Shown here: positions 11,520 through 23,270 of the stretch, piece after piece
Numbering within the stretch: position 1 is the first letter of the stretch
Layout of the letters: every line of letters begins with the position of its first letter
Origin: Calliopsis andreniformis
Lineage: Eukaryota; Arthropoda; Insecta; Hymenoptera; Andrenidae
NCBI RefSeq assembly: GCF_051401765.1
Contig: NC_135071.1
Location: forward strand, 20,796,961 to 20,860,960
DNA length: 64,000 bases
Direction: 5' to 3'
Program-made: the position numbers and the translations under genes
The notes under the pieces: model-generated
The model's input: the letters and a program-made list of their open reading frames with translations, nothing else
Told to the model about the DNA's origin: nothing
Database searches by the model: none

Positions 11520-14293
11520 GTTAATCGATTTAGCAAAAATGATTTCAAATACAGTTCTCCTCGGATTAGTGATCACTTTTCATCCTGAATGATCGATCTC
11601 AGATTTATACAATTTTCTTAGCGCGACCGACCTTTCAGCCACGTGTACTTGACGCTGACATGCCAAAGCGACAAGGACACTGTGACTATGGAGTCATTTA
11701 TAATACTAATTCAATGCTTGTTGTCACGTTTGTCAATCTTATTCTATTTCTAATTGTACACGATTTTAAATTCTTTGTAAATTAATTGTATAGTATCCAT
11801 AGTTAGAAATAGGTTAAATTAGTCTGTATTTGTCAAAATGTAAAATGTAAAATGCAGAACTTCAAGTTTTCAATGACAAATGACTCATCTGTCACAGTCT
11901 TATCATTTTTACCGTGTGTTGTTAGTTTCACGTTGAACAAACGATTCGAGTGAAGGCTCACCTAAGCGTGAAATAGTTCTCAACTTCTTCCTAATTGAAT
12001 GAATTCAATTTGATGGTTGGTTTTCCGGTACTTATTGTAATTGTATGTACTTTAATGTCATGGACAGTAAAAGAACATCGAAGCATCTTGTTTTCCATAT
12101 ACAAGGAAAATACATCCATGCAAATATGAACAAAGTAAAGAATAATATAACAGTGTAAAAGAATATAGGAATTGTTTTTTGTATAGTATCCTTCGATTAT
12201 GGAAATAACTGCATTCCTTCTGAAGTTTCATATTGAAAGTTAGATAGAATGCATTTCATTCTAATTATGCAGTTTTCAAATATTGAAAAATTGCAAATGA
12301 TAATATAAGAGACTTACAAAAAACGAGAAACTGCCATTTTACAATATTTTTGCCAATTGTTGTACTGAATAAGAATATTATATGACTGAAATGTTATATT
12401 ACGTATAAAATTTATCTATCTCTATGTGTTTGATCAGAAATTTTTCTTGTACTTTAATTCTTTTCCCATTGAATCATTGAATAATAGAATTGAGAAGTTC
12501 GGTAATTAATTATTTGTTTGCTCTTTTATACTGAGAATAATTAATTTAATCAACTGTTCTCATTCTTCTGTAAATTTATTTTATAATGTATATTGTATTA
12601 TTGCATTGTACATTTGCTTTTATGCACTGAAAAAAACTTTTTGATAGCACGTTACAGAATATGATCTAAGGTAGTATTTAGCGAAAAACCTGTTATTCTA
12701 TTATAGCTATAAATATTGCAATGTATATTATGTCTTAAGGCATACTTGAAGAATTCGCAAAGTTCATGCTACAAATACATGATCAGTATTCAATACTGAT
12801 GAGGTTTGCAAGAACTCTTAGTATATGTTTTGTTTAGAAATAAGTATATGCACTATGTAACATGTTCTGATACTGTAATTATAGAATTTTACACCATAAA
12901 TTGTGACTGTTATTATTCGATTAAAGTGATTCATGATTATCATTTTCTTTGAAGAATTTTATTTTATACAACCCATTATCACGTTATGATAGCACTTGAT
13001 AAATTATTAAAAATTGGAGGTGTAAATTGGAATGGTAAAAAATAAGCAAAAATACCATATGGCGATAGTAACATCACGTGGCGTTGATTAAGAAAAACGT
13101 CATACTTTGCTTACTTTTCACTTCTTGGACATTATTTTACGCGGGAAGAAAATTACATCATGCAGCGAAGAACATCAGCCTACATATACACATGGAAGCC
13201 GCATGCTACTTCAGTTTCGATTCGTCGCTCTATGCATAAACGTTCCCGATGTTTTCATCGTATAATTCGTGATTCTGTTTTTTAGCTCAAGAGAAATTAA
13301 GTGATTTTCCGTATTACTAATCTATGCTATGATTAATTGTTCTTCTCAGTAATTATTGTCACTTTTTGCAATATTTTTAACGGTTAGTTTATTGGGAAAC
13401 AAACTACGAAACTACACAGTGCTCAATCAACAGGTACCTATAGCAAAATATATTTTTAACACAATTCGTTTGCATATATTCGATAAAAATTTGTTTACCA
13501 AACAAGTTTTGTTCGTGCTAAAAATGAATGAATTCGTAAAAAGATTTGGGAATTCGAATATTTGTCCGAAAAAAATATGTCACAGATGACGACTAATCTG
13601 ATGCAACACGTATCCTCACCAAACCATTACGTTATGTTAATGACTCGTCACTTTTTTGCTGTTTAGAATTTCGTAATAAATTTATCCTAATCTAATCACG
13701 AATATTTGCTGATCATTTAATACTAGATGAAAATATAAACAAATGAATATTAAAATCGAAACTAGGTTTTTTCTGATAGGCATGGTGCACTTAAAAACAA
13801 TGTTCTTATATTTTTCTATGAATAAGGAATAACAGAATTTTTTTATAAAAGTGATTTCGACTTGAACTTTGCAATGGGTAATTGTTCAAGCGTTATTGTA
13901 GGCATTAATGTAGATTGCTAGAAAATTAATCGTAAATATTTGTATCGAACTGCCGAATTTCGCGTTAATACAAATATTTAGTTATCGAGCGAAAAAATAA
14001 ATATATATGTACTTACATCCAGTAGACATGTATACAGCCCATGATTTTTTAGGTAACCAATGATACAAGAAAGTTGTTTGCGCAAAGTTGTTCGATCTGA
14101 AAGGGGGAAGCGATAGTGTTATTGAATTTCCTCCTGAGGTCATTAAATAAAGCGTGATGATGGAACGCTCATCACATACATAAGAAATCGATTTCTTATT
14201 TTCATTTAAAGCAGTGTATCTCAATCATTTGTTTCAACTACAGTATTAAACTTAATTTCCTTAAGATTAAACTTAAGTTCGAAATCTAACCTA
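11520..14293. other. AT-rich intergenic region before GNMT
   Basis: No gene recognised. It probably contains the GNMT promoter and a noncoding 5' exon. The only long open stretch (about 13356-13589) has no recognisable domain. Confidence 0.45.
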
Positions 14294-14362
14294 ATGAATG
14301 GTCCACTTAGACTACAGTCAGGACTGATTTTGAACCCAAATACATTGTCGTTTGGACAGGAA

Positions 14363-16276
14363 ATGATGGATTCGGTATTTCGTACCCGATCTCTCGGAAC
14401 CGCTGCGGAGGGTGTTCGCGATCAGTATGCGGATGGAAGAGCTGCCAAAGTGTGGGAGTTGTTCATTGGCGACAAGAAACAAAGGACGCAAAATTATCGG
14501 GATTTCCTAGTAGGTCTGCTAAGAGAAAAAGGATGCCATAGGATTCTGGATGTAGCCTGTGGTACAGGCGTGGATTCAGTAATGCTTCTAGAAGAGGGCT
14601 TCGAAGTGGTTAGCGTCGACGCATCGGACAAAATGCTTAAATATGCTTTGAAAGCGAGATGGGAACGTCGGAAGGAGGAGGCTTTCGATAAGTGGGGTAA
14701 GTATTTCAACTAATATCGAAGAAATGCAAGATTGGAAGAAAATACGAGTTCTTTTCCTTTGAGGAAAATGACGAAATTATTCAACAAATAAGCGCAGAAG
14801 CGCAAACAATGTTACGAAATCAAACGTGTATTGTATTTTGCACGACTAAAAGCCCGCGCGCATCTCACTTTATCTTAACGCGAGAAATGTAACAAAATCG
14901 TTTTTTAACTTTCGTCCGATAAAGACCATACGGGAATGTTTCTGTATTTCTTTTATGTTACTACGAAACTGGTGTCACTTATCACTTGTCACGCTTCAGA
15001 ATAATATCTTGGTGACGTTACGAAAATAGTAGTCTTATCGTAAGTTAGTTTATTCAACTTGTAAAGAAAAAACAAATATTATTCTATATTACCAGCATGA
15101 TGATTACTCTTCTTTAAGGGGCAATGCTTTACTAAATCAAAGTTTCAATTCACACTATGCTTATTAGATTTCAAAAATAGTTTGCGATTTATTTCTATTT
15201 GCGCTTCTAGCTTTGAAACAGGAACACTAGAGCCATCTTACGGCGAAATGTTGAACTAAAACTACAGGGGCGTATGAACAAGGACCGGGGCCCTTTCTTG
15301 AAAAAATTTGGAAAAAATAAATCCGAATAATTGATTTAGTTTATAGATATCGTTAAATGGTCATGATTAATTATACCGTTTTTCTAGAGACGAGATCCTC
15401 TACCTTGTAATTACTTATCAAATTTGAGTATTTATGATAAAGTTGTTTAATGCAGATAAGGAAAATTTCTTTTTGTTTCTTTATAGTGATTGAAGAGGCG
15501 AATTGGTTAACTTTATCGAAGGATATTCGTAATTTAATTGGAGATGGCTTCGATGCAGTAATTTGTTTGGGAAACAGCTTCGCTCACATGCCAGATACAT
15601 TCGGCGATCAACGAGAGCAAAGGTGCTGCGATTTTTAAACTATCTCCAAAAGTTATTATTTTTTTCTATAACAATGCTCTCTGTTGCTATTTACAGGCAG
15701 GCTCTGTTAAATTTTGAGCACTGTGTCAAACCTGGTGGATTATTGTTAATCGATCATAGGAATTATGATTATATCATCGAAACTGGGAACATACCGTCAA
15801 AGTGCATATATTATAACGTGAGTATCACGATGGTTTATAGTTTGCTTACCTGTACGTTATAGTTCTTCAAATTTATTCTAGTTATACTATAATATAAATT
15901 TCTAATATATATAATTTTACGAATAAAGAAACTGAAAAAAAAAAATTAAATAATATATCTGAACATATGTACACGATTTCAGAGCCAACGCACGACGAAC
16001 ATCAAGGCATCTGTGTTATTCGTTTCCGGTAAGCCAGCAATTGTCACTCTGGATTACATTATTACCGTGGATGAGACTGATGAAAGCGACGACGAGCAAG
16101 AGCACATCAGTGAATTTAGGCTCTCCTACTATCCCCATCGATTGAACGTGTTCACGGATATGTTGGACGAGGCATTCCACTATAGAGCCAAGCACACCAT
16201 CTACGGGGACTTTAAATCCCTCGAGGATGTCAAGAATCCAGGATTCTACATCCATGTGATGGAGAAACCTGTTTAA
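14363..16276 (+). CDS. Gnmt: Glycine N-methyltransferase
   Basis: Four exons join in frame: 14363-14696, 15487-15622, 15697-15817 and 15983-16276 (885 nt, 294 residues; human GNMT has 295). The start [12 protein letters not shown] aligns with the family's conserved N-terminus; an upstream in-frame ATG at 14294 would add 23 residues. The SAM-binding motif I is [12 protein letters not shown] (about residues 61-72). Further conserved segments are [47 protein letters not shown] and [10 protein letters not shown]. The tetrameric cytosolic enzyme transfers a methyl group from S-adenosylmethionine to glycine, making sarcosine, and so buffers the SAM/SAH ratio. AATAAA at 16652-16657 ends the transcript. 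Confidence 0.97.
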
Positions 16277-16651
16277 GAATAGAAAGTTTCGAGGAACCGA
16301 TATCGCGTTTGCCGTCGGTTCTTTTCTTTGGGCATTCCAGTTCGATTGGAAAAGATCAGAGCCTTCGATCGATCTCTACCAATGGTGTTTCCTTCTATTG
16401 CTTACCCCTATACGATATACCTTGTATATTTACCCTTTTTTGCTCTGTTTATGTCAGCGTAGACGTGCTTTCTTTTTATTTTTTTTTGTGTTATAAGTTA
16501 TTTATGTGCGATGTGATAATTTTTTTGTATTGACAAGTTTCGCAACTTTTTTGTGTTCTCTTATGGTTTATTTATCTCTGCGCGGTCGTATGTCTACTCA
16601 TGATCGCGGTGATTGTTCTTAAGTTTAACTGTTTGACACTGAAACGAAGAC

Positions 16652-16657
16652 AATAAA
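16652..16657 (+). promoter_or_regulatory. Poly(A) signal of GNMT
   Basis: AATAAA about 375 bases after the GNMT stop codon. Confidence 0.65.
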
Positions 16658-16679
16658 AATGTTTGTGAAATGAAAGCGT

Positions 16680-18163
16680 CCTTAAAGGTCTGACCCACTG
16701 CACACGCACAGTCACACATAGAAACATTATGCGTTGAAGTTTCAATTCTCTTTTATTATAAGTTCGAAAGCAGCTTTCTTTTGAGTATTCTAGCCAGGCT
16801 TCGTTCGATGCTACAATTTCATTTGTCGACGATACTTTTCTTTTTTTATTTTGTGAGCGGTCGTTGACGACGATTCGTGACGCTCTTTCATCGTTCTGGT
16901 TTGCTGTCTCGCTTGATTCGAAAACAAATTGGGAAGACTAACAACGTAAAATCGCATGAAAAATCAAAATTTTCTCCAGCAGAGGACCACTCCTTTGCTT
17001 TTTACGATTGACGCTTAATTCTATGCTATAATTCAACATAACTGTGCCTCGGCATTTGTCACGGAAGCAACGCTCATCTACTGGGTGTCCCATTATCTTT
17101 CAATTAACTACTTCTATTCAGATGAAACTTTTATTTAAGAAGCTCACTCCAAGTGAAGGAGTGAGTCAAGTCATTGACTTAGGACACTTTAATCTTTCAA
17201 ACTTATGCAAGGTCACTTAAGATCGTTCGAAGTTTACCTAGGAAAAGCTACAATGGGACACCCCCTTTTTAGATTACAAGGGGTTTCATGAAACAACAAA
17301 TCGGTGCCACTGTGTCTCATAAAATAAAACATGCTTTAGTCAAACAACTAGAAATTCGCTCCTCCATTTAGAACCTTCACACTTTTTCCTCAAATCGCTC
17401 TCACTCCTCTGAAGTACCCAATGAAACTAGTACGAATCGTTCTGCGCGTATCTTACACTGTATAAGCTTGTCGAGTGACGAGTCTATAGCGAATAAAAAC
17501 CGTACTCTCTCTGCAGGTCGCGAAGCCGAGGCACAATCGCAACAGAGGGTCTTCCTCTTCGGAGGCTGTTCGAGTCCTCGCGGACTGACACGGTCGTGAC
17601 CTGCACGTAAATCGGCGAATCGATTCGGTCGTCGACGGTCGCTCGAACTGAAGGAAAACATAACAACAAGAGAGCAACAACGCGGCGAAGATCACGCGTA
17701 GGACCTTTTTGATTCGTCGCGTTTCATTCGCTGGCTCGCGTCGACTTTCGCCGATCCTCGAGTGCCGTTAGGAGGATTTGGGAGGATCTCCGAATCCCTT
17801 TTCAAATTTAGGGGAATCCAACGAGGGAGAGGGAGTAGGAGGATATAGGAGATCGGCTGATAGGACGACGAAAGGGCAAGGTCCACGCTTCTTTCGAGTA
17901 TTAAAAGGGGCGTTTCGTTTTCAACGAGATATCGTGGTAGAAACCGATCCTCCGCGGCGCTCGATGATCGAACAGCGTTTCTGGAAATGACAAGGACAGA
18001 ATTTACAAGGCCGAGGACTGATTACAGTGCAACGAATTGCCCATATAGAAAAATGGACGAAGTGTAGTTATAGCAAAAATTTCCCCCTCGCTCCCTTCCC
18101 CGTTCTAATCATATTATTAAGAATAATATGTATATACATATATATATACATATATCTTGTATG

Positions 18164-18197
<34 letters not shown>

Positions 18198-21100
18198 CAC
18201 CTTTTGCTTTATTTCTTTGTTATTTCGCTCGAGATAGCTACTGTAGACTTTCTTAACTATTCGCACAAAAAATTCGGTACGATCACGGCTTCTTCGATCG
18301 TCGCAGCGATCACTGTCGTCGTCAGAACGTGTACATTGGAAAAAACCATCCCACTTTCGTTTCTTTTTCCTGCATCGTTAGCTTTGTGAAACGTTTGTGA
18401 ATTTTGCTAACAGTGTTCTCCTCGACTTTAGTTTTTTAACGATCTTGTTCTCGTTAAAAAAAAAAAGAAAAATGCAAGAGAAAAAGTAGGTAAAGAACAG
18501 AAAGGAACGTGGCTAGAAAATCGGCAGCGATCACGAGAAAAGAAAACTTTGTACAATCGAAAAGTTTGTCCGTTGCTTTTGGAGGGAACTGATTGGTTGA
18601 AAGCATGCAAAACGCGTGTACCAATGAAGATTCGATGTACAATAGAGGAAAATGAAGGTGACTGGAGAGTGGTCCGCTCGTTTCTCGCCTGGACAAAAGG
18701 GCAGTCGCGAATGAGCCAGAAAAACGTCCGAGGAACGATCGAAGGATCAGAAAAACGAGCGAAGCCCTCGCAAGGTGCAGATGTTACGATAATTTGTTCG
18801 TGTCCAGCGACGCGTATCGATAAGTCAAGGACGACGACCCGTGTCGCGACGCTCTCCGTTTAAATATGCCGACAATTCGTTATTGCAAAGTAGCTGATAT
18901 AAAAAATCGTAATATCACATGTGTTATCCCCCTTCTCGCGTCTCTCTTCTCTCACGCTATCACGCGATGTCGACAACGAGCGATAGTCTGTCGACTATCG
19001 AGCGGTCCTAGTTTCGAGTTTTTCGCCGACCGAAATGTTAAATGCTTCGTGCATCTTCGAGCGTGTTTGTGTGTACGTGTATGTATATGTTTACGTTTAC
19101 GTGTACGTGTAGACCACCGTTTATCGATAGGAAGCGCGAACAGTATAGTCGTTGCATTTGAAGTTCCTCGTCCACCTTTCGACTTCCGATCGATCGCTCC
19201 CACGCATCCTCTCCTATTTCACCCCCGCCGTTTTTGATATTCTTAAGAAAGTCCAAGGGACTTTGCTTGCTTTCTCGCGTGGAGCGCATCGCGATCATCG
19301 AGTCGCTTCGATGGGACGAAGAAACGCTCGCGAAAGAAGAAGCTCTTGGGCAGCGAATCGGACCAAAGGATCTCTTTGCGATTCCAAGTTCTTCCCACGA
19401 CGAAGGATCAAAGGTTCTCCTCGAACGCGACAAAGGCTTGGAACCGCAAGTCGACCGACGCGCGCGGTGGTGGCTTGTTTTTTTTTTGAGCTGCTAGAAA
19501 AAACGTTTCAACAACGTGGTTTAAACTCCCGCACGATCGTTAAGAATAGAAACTACGATAGAGCCAGCTATATCGTCTCCGCCGCTAAAATCTAATTAAC
19601 AAAGTCTTTGTAACTGTTCGATAATTCATCTGGTTTTTTCCTCCGCTCTCTCTGTCTTCTTGCGTAACATAAAATTAGAACTATGTATCTTTGCGTAGGC
19701 ACACTCATTCTTCTCTATCTCTCACTCGCTCGTTATCACGCGCAATCTTTCTTCTTTACTCCTACAATATTTATAGTATTTACACACATATGTGTCCCTG
19801 TCAGCGCGTTTGCCTCTTTCCTTCTCGCCTTTTCTTTGCGTTCGAGTTTACGAAAGTTCGGGTTCGCGGCTCAAGCTTCGATTCGCGAACGAATTCTTCA
19901 AAGCGGTCGGAATAGAAACTCGATGGCTATAAAAGTGCTACAAAAAATCGGTCAGACAGGTGACACTCTGCTCGGGGTGGTTTTGCTTTTGGGGCGTTGT
20001 ATTTGCCTGGAGCCCGAAGAAAGAATAGAAATTGAGGAACCTTTTTTCGAACAAGATACAGTGATCCATGAACTTCTTTACGAAGGATTAATAAATTCAT
20101 ACGTTCCGTTTTTTATAGGGAAACATTTTGTTCGATTTTCACGCGTATCTTCTTCTAAAAGAAATTCCCCAATTTATCTTTTTTCTTCGAGTCCCCAGGT
20201 AGTGCTTAGTACACGAGCGCGCAAAAGTCTGAAATTTTTGTCCATCCCCCCTCATCTCATCGTCAGATTGTGTTCGCTTTATTGAAAACGATTTGGTCGA
20301 AGCTGTCCTTGGTTTTCCGCCGCGGTGGCCCAGCTCTTAAGCTAACGAAATACACCTAAGCCTTAGCCGATCGATCGCTTGATCGAATCCTATTAACGCG
20401 AGATCAGTACTTTCCATCTTTGATTGTCCTTCGAGGATTAGTTTCAAAAGGTTTCTCTCCCTTGAGGCGGTGCGTTGAAAAGGCAATTAAGGAAAAAACA
20501 AGACGGACTCGTCGTTTAGCCTCGCGAATCGCGAATCAAACCGTTCCTCCGCGGTTCTCCCTCTCCTCGGCACGTCCTGCGCGCTGGAGGCTGCACCGGA
20601 AGCGGAAGAGTCGGTGGAGAACCGACGATTGATGTAAACGCGCTGCCACGGGTGCATGCGCCGATATAGTCGCATACCAATATATGTATGTGTATATGCA
20701 TGTATGTATATATCTGTATATATACCTATATATATATACACGTGTAGTTACAAGATATATATACACCTAATATTGCTGTTCGGCTTCGGTGAACGTCGTG
20801 TACGCGGGATTAGGTCATCTTCGCGCAACGTAACAAAGTTATCGGGGATCGTAGAGCGGCTAACATCCCCTTTTTCCCGTCGAAGTCGCGTACACATCGG
20901 CTGTGAACCACGCTCGAAACGGAACGGAGGTTCGGCGAGCTCTAGAGCGCGTGCACGAAGCAGAATGCAACCCCTCGAGGCGCGACCAAATTGACTTTAA
21001 CAATAATTTGTCAGGTGAATCAACTCGACGCGCATTACCACCTCGAGCGTCTCTCGATTCGATGAATAAGCACCGGTTGATGCGTTTAGAAAAATAAGGC

Positions 21101-22799
21101 TGACCTATTCTTGTACGTCTTCGGTTCTTCTTCGATTTCCGATCGAATCGTCATCCGATTTTCGAGACGTTCGAGATAATAATCGTCGAGTCACGCTAGA
21201 CTTCGTCTCTCTTCGCCGATATCAGAGAGAATACTTTCTGACAAGAGATAGCTTTTTTACAAAAAAAGGGACACGAGGATGTCCCCTAGGGAAACTTTGG
21301 GGAGCTTCGATTCACTTTAAAGAATATGAAGAATCCAAAGTGTAGAGACTATTGAGTATCATACCTATTTTTTTTTAATGGATGTCACCGTCTTCGTATC
21401 CTTTAAATGCTGAGCGTGAAGGAATGAAATAATTGAAACTGGTGAACCTGACGCAACAGTCTTCCTAGGGGCAACCTCATCAGGATCCTTCTTCGAAGTG
21501 CACAACACTAACAACTTTCGTCGGTGGAGTTCTTCAGACAGTATAGACCGATTCCGATCACACGCGGTTCAATTACAGTTGATCCGAACGGTCGAAAACT
21601 AATTGAACGTTTTTCGTGTAGTTACGAATTTCTCTTCGAAAATCACGAAAAACCGGTCGTCGGTTAGCTACGACAGCGAAAGGATGACGAGCGATCCGAT
21701 AACGCGTCCTGCTACCTTTCTCCTTGAGCAACGGAATTCGACTGACATTGAATTCTGGAGCCTGCACTCTTCCCCCCTCCCCCAGTCTCCAAAATAAAAC
21801 GAGACCCTTCCCTTTGACCTCCTGCTTATTGGCCTATAACTTTCTATTCACGATTTTCCAATTGTTCCTCCTTTTCGTCTTTCAGGTATAATTTGGCTTG
21901 TTGCTTAAAATCTACCACGCCCCTTGACGAGTCTAATTGGTATCCCCTAAGATGCGTGTAAATCTACGGTTTACATGTACAAGTGTATGTGTGTATGTTT
22001 GTGTACATTGCGTAGAACATGAGTATTCTGAATAATTTTCATTTTCTCTTCTTTTCTTTGTTACGTTCGATGTCTCGAAGAAGCCGTCGCCAAGCAGGTT
22101 AATTCGATAATAATGTTTTTGTTTGTTTGTTGCTTTTTGGCCATGCAAAAATATGCCAATTTGTAGTAGCGGGAGCGTCTCGTCGGCACGAATGTCCCCT
22201 CCCTCTCTTTCTTCACATTCGATATTAATTATTAATACTTTTCTTATTTTTTTAGGTCTCGTTCTTCGCGTGTACCGACGCGACCTTCGTCTGAACCTCG
22301 CACGAAGACCATTCGCGAAGCGATTTAGCGAAAATGCGGCATCCTTAAAAACGTATATGCGAGTGAAATTGCAAGAAATTACAGTTCGGTTATCGGTACA
22401 TTCAATTCTCGTCAATTCGATGAGGAAAGAGAGTCCGCTGAGTAGATTGTTCCAGTACTCGAACAGACGTTTTCGATTACCACCTCTTTCAACAGATACT
22501 CCTTTTTTCCTCGCGGTATCGAGGCTCACGATCGACTTCTTTCTCTCGAAAGTTTAGAATCACCTATAGATTTGCTCACGATTGAAAAAGGTCCAAGCTT
22601 CTATTTACAGGCGAATTAGACTCCAGCACTTTTAAAATATTCCAATTTCAGACTTGATCTACGATTGTTGTAAGATTCCCTCGTGATCATAATAGATGAT
22701 CTCAAACATTTCGATTCTCTCAGGAAATATTCTGCTCATCCTGAAAGAATGTCTTCAGACCAGGAGCCTCGAGACTACCGTCAGGATTCTTAAGAACTT
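16680..22799 (-). other. Gene-free interval; possible long eag 3' UTR
   Basis: No coding gene is recognisable on either strand across about 6 kb between the convergent GNMT and eag genes. Several minus-strand AATAAA hexamers (TTTATT on the plus strand near 20278, 18209, 17137, 16840 and 16750) could end eag transcripts of different lengths. The many short open frames here are a consequence of lower AT content and resemble no known family. TA/CA repeats lie at about 18126-18200 and 20680-20762. Confidence 0.4.
17083..17263. mobile_element. MITE-like element with 12-bp terminal inverted repeats
   Basis: GGGTGTCCCATT at 17083-17094 is matched perfectly in inverted orientation by AATGGGACACCC at 17252-17263, bounding about 181 bp without coding capacity. 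A smaller inverted pair (CTCACTCC and GGAGTGAG) sits inside. A clear target-site duplication is not visible. The family is not recognised. Confidence 0.5.
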
Positions 22800-23270
22800 T
22801 CACAAGTACTCCCTGGGCCTAGGCGGAGGCCTCTTTCTGTCGCTCCTATCCGAGGTGGTTGTCTGCTCTCTGTCGTCCGTACACTCGAGCATCTGCGTGG
22901 TTTCCGTCGCCTCGGAGGGGCTAATGGGTTGCGTGGCAAGCGGCGCCAGGGGTGCGGCACCCTTGTTTCGCGACTTGCTTCTCCGCTTTTTTAGGATTAA
23001 CTGTCCCAACGGAGTCGAGTCGTCCCCTCGCGAAGTGGTTGCTTGAGCCAGCCTTTCCAGCAGCTCTTTGCTCACTTCCCTCGACGAGCTCTTGTAGTCG
23101 GAATCCTTCAGCCTCTCTGACTGCTGCGACTGGTGGTGATGATGATGATGATGATGGTGATGATCTTGGGATTTGGAGGCACGCTCGGTGATGGTGCCCT
23201 GCTCCCTGTAGCCCTCGGTCGACGTGGAAGCGGTCACCATCGAAGCCTTCTGCTCTGTGCTCTGCGTCGC
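22800..23270 (-). CDS. eag: eag last coding exon: poly-His tract and basic tail
   Basis: Residues 947-1102 and the TAG stop. It has ten consecutive histidines (about 983-992), then [13 protein letters not shown] and [11 protein letters not shown], which match the conserved end of insect EAG. The acceptor is phase 0. Confidence 0.93.
   Translation of the reverse strand, partial: ATQSTEQKASMVTASTSTEGYREQGTITERASKSQDHHHHHHHHHHQSQQSERLKDSDYKSSSREVSKELLERLAQATTSRGDDSTPLGQLILKKRRSKSRNKGAAPLAPLATQPISPSEATETTQMLECTDDREQTTTSDRSDRKRPPPRPREYL

Noticed and set aside
22123..22557. Open frame of 144 codons on the plus strand downstream of eag
   Set aside because: No recognisable domain, no signal of conservation, biased Ser/Arg/Leu composition expected from random CpG-rich sequence, and no plausible splice context.
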